Numbered from the stretch's first letter, positions 26,137 through 35,439 are shown. The stretch is 64,000 bases of DNA from Georgenia_B sunbinii (GCF_036421855.1 NZ_JAZGOK010000004.1), one strand, 5' to 3'. The notes: generated by a model not told the origin, from the letters alone. Numbers and translations are program-made.

Positions 26137-27292
26137 GGGTCACCGTCCCGCCCGCCACCGTGAACCGTGCGCCGGCGAGGCTCTCTGGCACGTCCTCGGC
26201 GACCGCCGCGGTGATGAGCACCTGCTCCGCGCCACCGACCATGCCCGCCAGCCGCTCCCGTCGCCGGACGTCGAGCTCGGCGAACACGTCGTCGAGGATA
26301 AGGATCGGCTCGGTGTCGTGATCGCGCAGCACCTCATACCCGGCCAGGCGCAGCGCCAGCGCGAAGGACCACGACTCCCCGTGGCTGGCGTAGCCGCGGG
26401 CGGGTAGCCCACCAAGAGTGAGCACGAGGTCGTCGCGGTGGGGGCCGACGAGGCTCACCCCCCGGTCGATCTCCTTGCTCCGCAGCTGCGCCATCGCGTG
26501 CACGAGACGCTGCTCGACGGCGGCACTGTCGGCCAGGGCATCCTCGTCCGCCTCCCCGGCGGGGCCCTCGCCGCCCTCGGCGTCGAGCAGCGCGGAACGG
26601 TAGCTGATCACCGCGTCACCCTGACCGGCGCTCACCTCTTCGTACGACTGAGCCACGTGCGGGCGCAGTCGCCGCATGACGTCCACGCGGGCGGCGATGA
26701 CCTGCGCGCCGGCAGCCGCGAGGTGTCCGTCCCACACGTCGAGCGTGCTGAGGTCCGGGGACGAGCCACCCCGTCGGCGCGCCGCTCCAGCGCTCTTGAG
26801 GAGTGCGCCGCGCTGCCGCAGGACCTTGTCGTACTCGCTGCGGACGCCGGCGAGCCGGGGGGTGAGCTGGACGAGGAGGTCGTCGAGGAGCCGTCGTCGC
26901 ACCTGCGGGTCGCCCTTGACGAGCTCGAGGTCCTCCGGCGCGAACACCACGCTGCGGACGATACCGAGCACGTCCCGGGTGCGGCTGACCGCGGCCCGGT
27001 TGAGGCGGGCTCGGTTGGCCCGGCCGGCGACGATCTCCAGCTCGACGAGCGTCTGGCGGCCGTCGCGCACCGCTCGGGCGCGGATGACGGCGCCGCCGGT
27101 GCCGTGCCGCACGAGCGCCTGGTCGGAGGCGACCCGGTGGCTGGTGAAGCTGGCGAGGTAGGCGATCGCTTCGACGATGTTGGTCTTGCCCTGGCCGTTG
27201 TGGCCGACGAAGGCGGTGACGCCGGGGTCGAGGGCGAGGACGAGCTCTGGGTAGGACCGGAAGTCATTGAGCGCGAGGTCGGAGACGTACAC
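26129..27292 (-). CDS. recF: RecF, DNA repair and recombination ATPase
   Basis: 387 residues, SMC/ABC-like ATPase. Walker A GHNGQGKTN (about 30-38), the DISDGE-like central region and Walker B LILDDVFAELD (about 325-335) are intact. It loads RecA at gaps via RecO/RecR. It lies between gnd (2-nt gap) and dciA (overlap), in the usual dnaN-gnd-recF order of actinobacteria. Confidence 0.97.
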   Translation of the reverse strand: MYVSDLALNDFRSYPELVLALDPGVTAFVGHNGQGKTNIVEAIAYLASFTSHRVASDQALVRHGTGGAVIRARAVRDGRQTLVELEIVAGRANRARLNRAAVSRTRDVLGIVRSVVFAPEDLELVKGDPQVRRRLLDDLLVQLTPRLAGVRSEYDKVLRQRGALLKSAGAARRRGGSSPDLSTLDVWDGHLAAAGAQVIAARVDVMRRLRPHVAQSYEEVSAGQGDAVISYRSALLDAEGGEGPAGEADEDALADSAAVEQRLVHAMAQLRSKEIDRGVSLVGPHRDDLVLTLGGLPARGYASHGESWSFALALRLAGYEVLRDHDTEPILILDDVFAELDVRRRERLAGMVGGAEQVLITAAVAEDVPESLAGARFTVAGGTVTRD

Positions 27293-27294
27293 GC

Positions 27295-28194
27295 CTACGA
27301 CGCCGGGCCGACCGGGCGCGTCGCGTGCCCGCCGAACTCCTCCCGCAGTGCGGCGATGGCCTTCATCGCCGGTGACTCGTCCTGCCGAGAGGTGAACCGG
27401 GCGAACAGCGCCGCGGAGAGGGTGGGCGCCGGCACCGCGTTGTCGATGGCCTCCTGCAGCGTCCAGCGTCCCTCGCCGGAGTCCTCGGCGTAGTCGTCGA
27501 TGGAGGCCAGTCCGGGATCGTCCTCGAGGGCGTCGACGAGCAGCTCAAGCAGCCAGGAGCGGACGACGGTGCCGCGCTGCCAGCCGCGCATGACGGCGGT
27601 GACGTCCGGAACGAGGTCCGGCCGGGAGGCGATGACCTCGTAGCCCTCGGCGAAGGCCTGCATGAGGCCGTACTCGATGCCGTTGTGGACCATCTTGGTG
27701 AAGTGGCCGGCACCGGTGCCGCCGGCGTGGACGAAGCCTTCGTCACGCGGCCCCTCGGGGCGCAGTGCGTCGAAGATCGGCATCAGCCGCTCGACGTCCT
27801 CTGCGCTGCCGCCGACCATCGTGCCGTAGCCACCTTCGCGGCCCCAGACCCCGCCGGAGATCCCGACGTCGAGGTAGCGGATGCCTCGCTCGGCGAGGAG
27901 GTCCGCGTTGGGCTGGTCGTCGCGGTAGTAGGAGTTGCCGCCGTCGATGACGAGATCGTCTTCGCCGAGGACGTCGGCGAGCTGCGCGATGGTGCTGCGC
28001 GTGATGTCGCCGGCCGGCACCATGACCCACACGACGCGTTCCCCAGCAGGCATTGCGGCGGCGAGGCCGGCGAGGTCAGGAACGTCGGTGATGTCCGGGT
28101 TGGTGTCGTAGCCGGTGACGGTGTGTCCCGCCGCGACGAGCCGGTCTCGCATGTTGCCGCCCATGCGACCCAGACCGATCATGCCGATGTGCAT
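27295..28194 (-). CDS. gnd: 6-phosphogluconate dehydrogenase, decarboxylating (short GndA type)
   Basis: 299 residues. The Rossmann fold starts at GMIGLGRMGGNM, IDGGNSYYRDD and the catalytic GxxHxxKMVHNGIEYG segment (about 180-195) are present. It oxidises 6-phosphogluconate to ribulose 5-phosphate and CO2. The short length and an aspartate after the second beta strand (YDTNPD) point to the NAD-preferring GndA subfamily rather than the 470-residue NADP enzyme; this is inference. ATG 28194 has AAGGAG 6 nt upstream. It is co-oriented between dnaN and recF. Confidence 0.93.
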   Translation of the reverse strand: MHIGMIGLGRMGGNMRDRLVAAGHTVTGYDTNPDITDVPDLAGLAAAMPAGERVVWVMVPAGDITRSTIAQLADVLGEDDLVIDGGNSYYRDDQPNADLLAERGIRYLDVGISGGVWGREGGYGTMVGGSAEDVERLMPIFDALRPEGPRDEGFVHAGGTGAGHFTKMVHNGIEYGLMQAFAEGYEVIASRPDLVPDVTAVMRGWQRGTVVRSWLLELLVDALEDDPGLASIDDYAEDSGEGRWTLQEAIDNAVPAPTLSAALFARFTSRQDESPAMKAIAALREEFGGHATRPVGPAS

Positions 28195-28245
28195 GTCAAC
28201 TCCTTCACGTGGGAACGGCGCCACGGCTGTGGCGTTGGTGGTGAG

Positions 28246-29376
28246 CTACCCAGCGAACCGGATGGGCATGAGGAGGTAACGGAAAGTGTCGTCGCTTTCA
28301 TCCTCGAGGCTGCCCTGGCCGGTAAGGACCGCGGGCTTGCTCGGGTGCGTGAAGGAGAGCCGGACGAAGTCCGTGGTCAGCGCGCCGAGCCCGTCGAGGA
28401 GGTAGTGCGGGTTGAAGGCGGTGGTGATGTCCTCACCGACAAGCATTGCCTCCAGCGCCTCGGACGCCTGCGCGTCCTCACCCTGCCCGGCTTCGAGGAC
28501 GACCTGGCCGTCGGTGAACGAGAGCCGGATCGGGGTGTTGCGCTCGGCAACGAGGGCAACCCGCTTGGCGGCCTCCACCAGCGGCGCGGTCGCGACGACG
28601 GCGTGGGTGGTGGTCTCGTCGGGGAAGAGGCGGCGTACCGGGGGGTAGTCGCCGTCGACGAGGAGCGACGTGGTCTGGCGGCCGGCGGCCTCGAACCCGA
28701 TGAGGGAGGCGCTGGCCTCGCTCCCGAGCGCGACGTCGACTGTCCCGGCGCTGGTGAGCGACTTGGCGACGTCGGACAGCGTTCGGGCGCGGACGAGGGC
28801 GACCGCGGAGAACGACGGGGATGCCGGGTGCCAGCTGATCTCACGCATGGCGAGCCGGTAACGGTCGGTCGCCAGGAGCGTGAGCTTCTCGCCCTCGATC
28901 TCCAGGCGGACACCGGTGAGGAGCGGCAGGGTCTCGTCACGGCTCGCGGCAGTGCTCACCTGAGCGACGGCCTCGGTGAGGACGTCGGCATCGATGGCGC
29001 CGGAGATCTCGGGCATGGCGGGCAGCGCAGGGTAGTCGTCGACCGGCATGGTCAGCAGCGAGAACCGGCTCGAGCCGCAGGTGATCATCACCTTGGTGCC
29101 GTCGAGGGTGAGGTCGATGGGCCGTGCCGGCAGCGCCTTGGTGATGTCCGCGAGCAGCTTGCCGGAGACCAGGACGACGCCGGGGGCCTCGACCTCGGCG
29201 GCGACGCTCGAGCGTGCGGAGACGTCGTAGTCGAAGCTCGACAGTGTCAACGTGCCGTCACTGGTGGCCTCGAGCCGGACGCCGGCGAGGACAGGAACCG
29301 CGGGGCGGCTCGGTAGTGACCGAGCTGTCCATGCGACGGCCTCGGCGAGGATGTCCCGTTCGACCCTGAGCTTCAC
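28246..29376 (-). CDS. dnaN: DNA polymerase III beta sliding clamp
   Basis: 376 residues, three repeats of the clamp fold (MKLRVERDILAEAVAW..., ...RLFPDETT..., C-terminal FRYLLMPIRFAG with the typical hydrophobic MPIR end). It encircles DNA and tethers the polymerase. GTG 29376 has GGAAGG 9 nt upstream; the frame is open much further upstream through the origin, but that part has no clamp homology. Confidence 0.97.
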   Translation of the reverse strand: MKLRVERDILAEAVAWTARSLPSRPAVPVLAGVRLEATSDGTLTLSSFDYDVSARSSVAAEVEAPGVVLVSGKLLADITKALPARPIDLTLDGTKVMITCGSSRFSLLTMPVDDYPALPAMPEISGAIDADVLTEAVAQVSTAASRDETLPLLTGVRLEIEGEKLTLLATDRYRLAMREISWHPASPSFSAVALVRARTLSDVAKSLTSAGTVDVALGSEASASLIGFEAAGRQTTSLLVDGDYPPVRRLFPDETTTHAVVATAPLVEAAKRVALVAERNTPIRLSFTDGQVVLEAGQGEDAQASEALEAMLVGEDITTAFNPHYLLDGLGALTTDFVRLSFTHPSKPAVLTGQGSLEDESDDTFRYLLMPIRFAG

Positions 29377-29777
29377 GTTGATTGACCTTCCATGTGTCCA
29401 CGACGGCGCTGCTGGAACCTTACGCGACCTGTCGGGAGCCGTGTCACCGGGATGCGCGGATGGGCACTGTACCGCGAGGTTCTTGTTGTTCACAGGCATC
29501 GCAGGGGTAAGGGTTCGTAGTCGTAGTAGGCCTTGTGGATCCTGTGGACAACTCGCAACCGTGCAGGTCACGGCCGAGATCCGGATGTGTAGTTCGGAGC
29601 TGGGCGACCTGGGGACAACTGTGGTTGTCGGTGGACAACCGAAATGGGTCCGCCGCTGTCCACTGGTGGAGGACAAGTTGTCCACCGACAACCGGCCGTC
29701 GTCCACGGCTGTCCACAGGCTTGTCCACATCTGTGCAATTCGGGGCGACCGACGGCGCTGTCGGGTCCGGCAGAACG
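29377..29777. other. oriC: Chromosomal replication origin (oriC) with DnaA-box cluster
   Basis: A 401-nt non-coding gap between dnaA and dnaN. DnaA boxes matching TTGTCCACA exactly occur at 29721-29729 (plus) and 29543-29551 (minus). Near matches are TTGTTCACA 29486-29494, CTGTCCACA 29709-29717, TTGTCCACC 29678-29686 and its reverse complement at 29631-29639. Several are arranged as inverted pairs (GGACAAgTTGTCC). Box sequence, density and position between dnaA and dnaN match actinobacterial origins. Confidence 0.92.
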
Positions 29778-31220
29778 TCAGGAACTGTTGCGGGCCTGCT
29801 GCTTGATCCGGTTGGTGAGCTCGGTGACCTGGTTGAAGGTCGACCGCTTCTCTGCCATCTGCTCGCGGATCTTACGGTTGGCGTGCATCACTGTGGTGTG
29901 GTCCCGTCCGCCGAACAGCTGTCCGATCTTTGGCAGCGACAGCTCGGTCAGCTCCCGGCACAGGTACATCGCGATCTGCCGGGCGTTGACGAGCACCCGG
30001 GACCGGTCCGCGCTGCACAGTGCCTCGATGGAGATGGAGAAGTAGTCAGCGGTCTGACCCATGATGAGCGTGGGGGTGAGGTCCTCGCCGTCGGTGTCGG
30101 TGATGAAGTCCTTGAGCACCATCACCGCGAGCGACTCGTCGACCGGCTGCCGGTTGAGGTTGGCGAAGGCGGTGACGCGGATAAGCGCACCCTCGAGCTC
30201 GCGGATGTTCGTCGAGATCCGCGACGCGATGTAGGACAGCACGGCGTCGTCGGCCTGCAGGTTCTCGTTGCCGGCCTTCTTGCGCAGGATCGCGATGCGG
30301 GTCTCGAGGTCGGGCGGCTGGACGTCGGTGAGCAGGCCCCACTCGAACCGCGACCGCATCCGGTCCTCGAAGCCGTTGAGCTGCTTGGGTGGCAGGTCGG
30401 AGGTGATGACCACCTGCTTGTTCGCGTTGTGCAGCGTGTTGAAGGTGTGGAAGAACTCCTCCATCGTCTGTTCCTTGCCCTGCAGGAACTGGATGTCGTC
30501 GATGAGGAGCACGTCGACCTCGCGGTACCGCCGTTGGAACGCCTCCGCCTTGTCATCACGGATCGAGTTGATGAAGTCGTTGGTGAACTCCTCAGAGTTC
30601 ACGTAGCGCACCCGCACCCCCGGGTAGAGGTTGCGGGCGTAGTGCCCGATCGCGTGCAGCAGGTGGGTCTTGCCCAGCCCGGAGTCGCCGTAGATGAACA
30701 GCGGGTTGTACGCCTTCGCGGGGGCCTCGGCGACGGCGGTCGCGGCGGCGTGGGCGAAGCGGTTGCTCGCGCCGGTGACGAAGGTCTCGAAGGTGTACTT
30801 GGGGTTAAGTCGCGCGGCCTGTCCGTCGGCGTCGCTGGCGGACCGTCCGCGCTCGGTGGCGCTGCGGGGCCGGGACTCCCGAGGTGCGGTGGACCACGTG
30901 TCGTCGGGCTCCGGCTCGGGCTCCGCCGGCGAGGGCACCTGCACCTCCTCGAGCGTGGGGTCCACGGTCACCGCGAAACGCACCGGGCTGCCGGTGGCCT
31001 CGGTGAGCGCGTCGGTCAGTGCCACCCGTGCGCGCGTCTCAAGAAACTCCTTGGCGAAGTCGCTCGGTACCGCGAGCAGGAGGGTGCCGTCCACCGCGCC
31101 GAGCGGACGGGTGAGGCGGATGAAGGCGAGCTGGGCGCCGCCGATGTCCCCGCTCTCGGTGAGAATCTCCACGGCGCGTGCCCAGGTATCCATGATCTGG
31201 ATCTGGTCGTTCTCAGGCAC
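29778..31220 (-). CDS. dnaA: DnaA, chromosomal replication initiator
   Basis: 480 residues. Domain I (1 to about 85), an acidic Pro/Glu/Ser linker (about 95-145), AAA+ domain III with Walker A GDSGLGKTH (about 176) and Walker B LLIDDIQ (about 237), and domain IV with the DNA-binding signature GGRDHTTVMHA (about 432). It binds DnaA boxes and opens the origin next to its own 3' end. GTG 31220 has GGAGAGGACC upstream. Two DnaA-box-like sites 55-75 nt upstream suggest autoregulation. Confidence 0.98.
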   Translation of the reverse strand: MPENDQIQIMDTWARAVEILTESGDIGGAQLAFIRLTRPLGAVDGTLLLAVPSDFAKEFLETRARVALTDALTEATGSPVRFAVTVDPTLEEVQVPSPAEPEPEPDDTWSTAPRESRPRSATERGRSASDADGQAARLNPKYTFETFVTGASNRFAHAAATAVAEAPAKAYNPLFIYGDSGLGKTHLLHAIGHYARNLYPGVRVRYVNSEEFTNDFINSIRDDKAEAFQRRYREVDVLLIDDIQFLQGKEQTMEEFFHTFNTLHNANKQVVITSDLPPKQLNGFEDRMRSRFEWGLLTDVQPPDLETRIAILRKKAGNENLQADDAVLSYIASRISTNIRELEGALIRVTAFANLNRQPVDESLAVMVLKDFITDTDGEDLTPTLIMGQTADYFSISIEALCSADRSRVLVNARQIAMYLCRELTELSLPKIGQLFGGRDHTTVMHANRKIREQMAEKRSTFNQVTELTNRIKQQARNSS

Positions 31221-31274
31221 AATGGTCCTCTCCAAAGCAGCGGTCGGGCGTATCGAGTGTCGCACCCGTCGGAC

Positions 31275-31295
31275 TGATCCACATAGTTATCCACA
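31275..31295. promoter_or_regulatory. DnaA boxes in the dnaA-rpmH intergenic region
   Basis: TTATCCACA (31287-31295), an exact DnaA box, and TGATCCACA (31275-31283), one base off, lie in tandem upstream of dnaA. They may repress dnaA or act as an accessory part of the origin. Confidence 0.75.
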
Positions 31296-31359
31296 GATTG
31301 TGTGCAACGCCGCAGCGACGCGACGAGGCGTGGCAGTGACAGGAACCACGGCTGGTGGA

Positions 31360-31389
31360 TTGACCAGCGACTGGGCGGTCACCTATCGT
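31360..31389 (+). promoter_or_regulatory. Putative rpmH promoter
   Basis: TTGACC (31360-31365), 18-nt spacer, TATCGT (31384-31389), about 120 nt before rpmH. The -35 box fits the housekeeping sigma factor consensus well, the -10 only partly. Confidence 0.4.
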
Positions 31390-31510
31390 TGGCAGGTCGC
31401 TGCGGCGGCTCTTGTGTGGTGCCTGTCACCAGACGGAAGCCTGCGCGCTGACCGTCTGGATCTGCTACCGAGCACGGTGGCGGGAACAATCGACTTTTTG
31501 GAGTACTGCC

Positions 31511-31648
31511 GTGAGCAAGCGGACCTTCCAGCCGAACAACCGGCGTCGTGCCAAGGTGCACGGCTTCCGGCTGCGCATGCGTACCCGCGCAGGTCGCGCC
31601 ATCCTCGGTGCGCGCCGCCGCAAGGGACGCAACAAGCTCTCGGCCTGA
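31511..31648 (+). CDS. rpmH: 50S ribosomal protein L34
   Basis: 45 residues, very basic, SKRTFQPNNRRRAKVHGFRL and ending KGRNKLSA, a full match to bacterial L34. GTG 31511 has TGGAG about 8 nt upstream. It is the first gene of the conserved rpmH-rnpA-yidD-yidC-jag-rsmG unit reading away from the origin. Confidence 0.97.
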   Translation: MSKRTFQPNNRRRAKVHGFRLRMRTRAGRAILGARRRKGRNKLSA

Positions 31649-31650
31649 GC

Positions 31651-32019
31651 GTGCTGCCGCCGCGGCATCGGATGCGTCGGTCGGAAGACTTCACCGACGC
31701 CGTCCGTGGCGGCGCCCGCAGCGGGACGCGCACCGTCGTCGTCCACCTTCGCGAACCCACGAGTGCTGGTGACAAGCCTGCGCTCGTGGGACTTGTCGTA
31801 TCCAAGGCCGTGGGGAACGCAGTCGAGCGCACACAGGTGAAGCGGCGGCTGCGCGGGGTCATGGCATCGCGGATGACTGGGCTCGCGGCCGGAGAGATGA
31901 TCGTGCTCCGCGCCCTGCCCGCAGCCAGGGATGCCAGCAGTGCGGTGCTCGCCGCAGACGTTGACACCGGGCTCAGCGGTGCGCGGCGCCGACTGGCCCG
32001 CCGCGGGGCGTCCCGGTGA
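31651..32019 (+). CDS. rnpA: Ribonuclease P protein component
   Basis: 122 residues. It has an N-terminal basic helix (HRMRRSEDFTDAVRGG), and the RNA-binding motif AVGNAVERTQVKRRLR corresponds to the RNR signature. It supports the RNase P RNA in 5' tRNA maturation. GTG 31651 lies 2 nt after rpmH. It ends overlapping yidD (GTGA). The RNA subunit gene (rnpB) is not in the window. Confidence 0.95.
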   Translation: MLPPRHRMRRSEDFTDAVRGGARSGTRTVVVHLREPTSAGDKPALVGLVVSKAVGNAVERTQVKRRLRGVMASRMTGLAAGEMIVLRALPAARDASSAVLAADVDTGLSGARRRLARRGASR

Positions 32020-32351
32020 CCGCCGTCCGACGAGGGCTCGGCGCGCGGGTGCTCGCGCTGGTGGTCCGCGGATACCAGCTGATCGTCTCGCCCTGGCTGC
32101 CGGCGAGCTGCAAGTACTACCCCTCGTGCTCGGCCTACGCGATCACCGCGCTGGAACGCCACGGGGCCCTTCGTGGCAGCGGGCTTGCAGCGTGGCGGCT
32201 GCTGCGCTGCAACCCGTGGAGCGACGGGGGCGTCGACGAGGTCCCCGACCGTGGCGGAGTCATGCCGTGGTCCTCGAAACGGCGCGGACAACGTACCCTC
32301 GACGTAGTTGACGGTGGGGCGCGGACTCAGGACGCGCCGGAAGAACTCTAG
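32016..32351 (+). CDS. yidD: YidD, membrane protein insertion efficiency factor
   Basis: 111 residues. An amphipathic N-terminal helix and the signature SCKYYPSCSAYAITALERHG with conserved cysteines are present, then RLLRCNPWSDGGVDEVP. The C-terminal 35 residues are a non-conserved hydrophilic tail. It assists YidC-dependent membrane insertion. GTG 32016 overlaps rnpA; yidC follows by 12 nt. Confidence 0.93.
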   Translation: MTAVRRGLGARVLALVVRGYQLIVSPWLPASCKYYPSCSAYAITALERHGALRGSGLAAWRLLRCNPWSDGGVDEVPDRGGVMPWSSKRRGQRTLDVVDGGARTQDAPEEL

Positions 32352-32363
32352 GAGATCACCCGC

Positions 32364-33626
32364 ATGGGTTTCTTTGACACGATTCTGTACCCACTCAAGT
32401 GGGTCGTTGCGTGGATCCTCTATCTCTTCCACGAGGTGCTGACCGCCGTCGGGCTCGACCCGGCGAGCGGGACCACGTGGGCGCTGTCCATCGTGGGCCT
32501 CGTGATCCTCATGCGGATCATCCTCATCCCACTATTCTTCAAGCAGATCAAGGCATCGCGCGGCATGCAGCTCTTGCAGCCGGACCTCCAGAAGCTGCAG
32601 AAGCGGTACAAGGGCAAGAACGACCCTGCCTCGCGCCAGCAGATGCAGGCCGAGATGATGGCGCTGTACAAGGAGCACGGCACCAACCCGTTCTCCTCGT
32701 GCCTGCCGATCCTCGCGCAGTCCCCGATCTTCTTCGCGCTGTTCCGCGTGCTGTACTCCATGCCGCAGATCGCCGACGAGACTTATCGCGATGGGCAGGC
32801 GCTCGGGCCGATCGACGCGGGCGTCGCCTCGCAGTTCATGGACGCCACGTTGTTGGGTGCCCGACTGTCCCAGTCGTTCCTCGGCGAGGGCTCCACAGTC
32901 GGCGTAAAGATTCTCACTGCAGTCCTCATCGTGCTCATGTCGGCCACGACGTTCACCACGCAGCGACAGCTGACGATGAAGAACATGCCGCAGTCCGCGC
33001 TGGACAACCCGATGGCCAAGCAGCAGCGGATGCTCATGTATCTGATGCCGCTCGTCTTCATGTTCTCGGGGGTCTACTTCCCCATCGGTGTCCTCATCTA
33101 CTGGTTGACCACCAACCTGTGGTCGATGGGTCAGCAGTTCTACACGATCCGCAAGTTGCCTGCACCGGGCTCGGAGGCCGAGCGTCAGTACCAGGCGCGG
33201 CAGCGGGCGAAGCTGGAGCGCAGTGCCGCGCGCAAGGGTGTGCCGGTCGAGGAGCTCCTGCCTGCGGAGGAGGCACCCGAGACGACAGTCCAGCGCGGGC
33301 AGCGGGTACAGCCCAAGCGAAAGGACCGCCAGCGGAAGGTCGACGGCGCCACGGCGCCGGCAGGCGCCGGGAGCGCCACTGGGTCTGCTGCGTCGGCCGA
33401 CGACGCACCCGTAGCGGCCGCTACGCCGAAGAACGCTACGAAGAGCAATGCTCCGAGCGACGACCAGCCCGCGAAGAAGAAGCCGGCTGCCGAGGTCGGC
33501 CCCAAGAAGACCCCGCAGCAGCGTGCAGCCGAACGGCACGCGCAGCGGGCTGCGCAGCGGAAGGCTGATCTCGAGCGTCAGCAGCAGCGCAAGAACCCTG
33601 GGTCCGGCTCCACGCCGAAGAACTGA
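32364..33626 (+). CDS. yidC: YidC/Oxa1 membrane protein insertase
   Basis: 420 residues. Transmembrane segments lie at about 5-28, 35-57, 107-127, 170-195 and 215-250, with the Oxa1 core ALSIVGLVILMRIILIPLFF and NPFSSCLPILAQSPIFFALF. The C-terminal 150 residues are a long basic tail (KKKPAAEVGPKKTPQQR...) typical of Gram-positive YidC, able to contact the ribosome. It inserts membrane proteins with or without Sec. AGGAGATC precedes the ATG. Confidence 0.96.
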   Translation: MGFFDTILYPLKWVVAWILYLFHEVLTAVGLDPASGTTWALSIVGLVILMRIILIPLFFKQIKASRGMQLLQPDLQKLQKRYKGKNDPASRQQMQAEMMALYKEHGTNPFSSCLPILAQSPIFFALFRVLYSMPQIADETYRDGQALGPIDAGVASQFMDATLLGARLSQSFLGEGSTVGVKILTAVLIVLMSATTFTTQRQLTMKNMPQSALDNPMAKQQRMLMYLMPLVFMFSGVYFPIGVLIYWLTTNLWSMGQQFYTIRKLPAPGSEAERQYQARQRAKLERSAARKGVPVEELLPAEEAPETTVQRGQRVQPKRKDRQRKVDGATAPAGAGSATGSAASADDAPVAAATPKNATKSNAPSDDQPAKKKPAAEVGPKKTPQQRAAERHAQRAAQRKADLERQQQRKNPGSGSTPKN

Positions 33627-33700
33627 GCCCCTGCACTGCGGCTGGTGAGCCGCACCAAGATCTGGTCCGATAGCGGACACCGAGGAAAGAGGAAGAACCC

Positions 33701-34327
33701 GTGAGTGAGCAGCAGGCAGCACCGGCGGAACGGGCATCCGACGTGGAAGACGATGTGGTCACCACCGAGGCGACGGATGACACGGCCGCCGAGCAGGACG
33801 TCACCGAGGACGCTACCGCCAACGGTGAGCGGCGGGTGTCGAACACGGTCAAGCGCCTCGAGGAGGAGGGCGAGATCGCAGCGGACTACCTCGAGGAACT
33901 GCTCGACATTGCCGACCTCGGCGGCGACATCGATCTGTCGATCGATCACGGCCGCGCCGCGGTGGAGATCGTCGCAGAGTCCGGCGAGGAGCATGAGCTG
34001 CGCAAGCTGGTCGGCGAGGAAGGCAAGGTTCTGGACGCGCTCCAGGAGCTCACGCGGCTAGCCGTGCAGGCACGCACGGGCGAGCGAAGCCGACTGATGC
34101 TCGACATCGCTGGGCATCGTCGTCAGCGCAAGAGTGAGCTCACGACGGTTGCGGACGAGGCCATCGGCCGCGTCACCACGGGAGAGCACCGAGTGACGCT
34201 GGATCCGATGAATCCGTTCGAGCGCAAGGTGGTCCACGACGCTGTGGCCGCGGCTGGATTGGTGAGCGACTCCGAGGGCGTTGAGCCCCACCGGTTCGTG
34301 GTCATCTCCAGCAAGCCGAGCGCCTAG
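33701..34327 (+). CDS. jag: Jag/KhpB, R3H-KH RNA-binding protein
   Basis: 208 residues. An acidic Thr/Ala/Glu-rich N-terminus (1-45), then a KH-like domain (about 50-125, IDHGRAAVEIVAESGEEHELRKLVGEEGKVLDALQEL) and an R3H domain (about 135-205, ERKVVHDAVAAAGLVSDSEGVEPHRFVV). It binds RNA and in other Gram-positives affects elongation and division. GTG 33701 has AGAGGAAGAACCC upstream. Confidence 0.93.
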   Translation: MSEQQAAPAERASDVEDDVVTTEATDDTAAEQDVTEDATANGERRVSNTVKRLEEEGEIAADYLEELLDIADLGGDIDLSIDHGRAAVEIVAESGEEHELRKLVGEEGKVLDALQELTRLAVQARTGERSRLMLDIAGHRRQRKSELTTVADEAIGRVTTGEHRVTLDPMNPFERKVVHDAVAAAGLVSDSEGVEPHRFVVISSKPSA

Positions 34328-34367
34328 GTTCGAACGTGCGTTCTATTATGTGGCGTCGGAGCAGACG

Positions 34368-35072
34368 ATGACGGCAGACGGCGAAGCGGGGGGCGATGCG
34401 GCAGGAGCCGGCGGCTCCCCCCTCGGTGTCGACCAGGAGTTTTCTGCCGAGACGCCGCCGGCCGGTGCCGCCGACGTGTTCGGCTCGGGGTGGGGCCAGG
34501 CGCAGCAGTTCGCCGAGATGCTCGTTGCTGAGGGCGAGCTCCGAGGCCTCATCGGCCCGCGCGAACTGCCGCGGCTGTGGACCAGGCACCTCCTTAATGC
34601 CACTGCCGTCGTGCCGTTCATACCGGAGGGCGTTACTGAGTTCGCTGACATCGGTTCAGGCGCAGGATTCCCGGGCGTGATCGTCGCGCTCATGCGGCCG
34701 GATCTCCGCGTACACCTCATCGAACCCATGGATCGCCGTGTCACGTGGTTGACCGACGTCGTCGCAGAGCTCGACCTGGACAATGTGCGGGTCCACCGCG
34801 CCAGGGCAGAAGAGCTCCACGGCGAGGAAGCGTTCGAGGTGGTGACCGCCAGGGCCGTGGCGAGTCTCAAGAAGTTGATCCCATGGACGGTGCCGCTATT
34901 GGTTCCCGGCGGCCGGCTGGTGGCTCTCAAGGGAGAGCGTGCTGCCGAGGAAGTGTCTGAGGCACGCAACGTGCTTCGGAAGGCCCGCGTGAGCGAGGCC
35001 GAGGTTCATGAGGTGACGGTGCTTGGCAGCGATGTCCCGGCGCGCGTAGTTGTCGCGGTGCGAAACTCGTAG
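34368..35072 (+). CDS. rsmG: RsmG (GidB), 16S rRNA m7G527 methyltransferase
   Basis: 234 residues. A low-complexity Gly/Ala/Asp N-terminal extension (1-25) is followed by the Rossmann methyltransferase core with DIGSGAGFPGV (about 105-115), LIEPMDRRV and VTARAVASL. It methylates G527 of 16S rRNA; loss in other bacteria gives low-level streptomycin resistance. ATG 34368 has GGAG 6 nt upstream. It is the last gene before the parS island. Confidence 0.95.
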   Translation: MTADGEAGGDAAGAGGSPLGVDQEFSAETPPAGAADVFGSGWGQAQQFAEMLVAEGELRGLIGPRELPRLWTRHLLNATAVVPFIPEGVTEFADIGSGAGFPGVIVALMRPDLRVHLIEPMDRRVTWLTDVVAELDLDNVRVHRARAEELHGEEAFEVVTARAVASLKKLIPWTVPLLVPGGRLVALKGERAAEEVSEARNVLRKARVSEAEVHEVTVLGSDVPARVVVAVRNS

Positions 35073-35091
35073 TTGATTGCAAGGCGGTCGC

Positions 35092-35105
35092 GTTTCACGT
35101 GGAAC
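35092..35105. promoter_or_regulatory. parS site 1
   Basis: GTTTCACGTGGAAC, one base from the perfect parS palindrome GTTTCACGTGAAAC. Binding site for ParB, encoded 3 kb to the right. Confidence 0.88.
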
Positions 35106-35439
35106 CGCCCCGCGCGAGGGTCTGTGCAGCGGTGGCTGGTGGCTGGGATGTGATGGGCCGCGCGTGCCGGCGGCGGCACGGTGACGTCCAGGAGCTGCGC
35201 CCACCGTTGGTGCTGCGGGCGACGCGGTGCGTGCGTCGCCGCTGTTGGCCGGCAGCTCCGACGCGGCTGGCGGTGGTAGCAATGCGATCTGGATTTGTGG
35301 CAGTTGATCTCGCTCGCCAGTTGGACACGGTTCCACTCCGCGATCCTCCGTGGCGGACGCCACGGCCTTAGGGCCGATCGCGTTGGGCGTGTGGCGCCAG
35401 TTAGGGTTCCACTGGTGGAGCCCACCCGACGATCGGATG

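Noticed and set aside
28200..28217. CTTCACGTGGGAAC near the gnd start, similar to parS
   Set aside because: It has an extra G that breaks the palindrome; CACGTG alone is too common in this genome.
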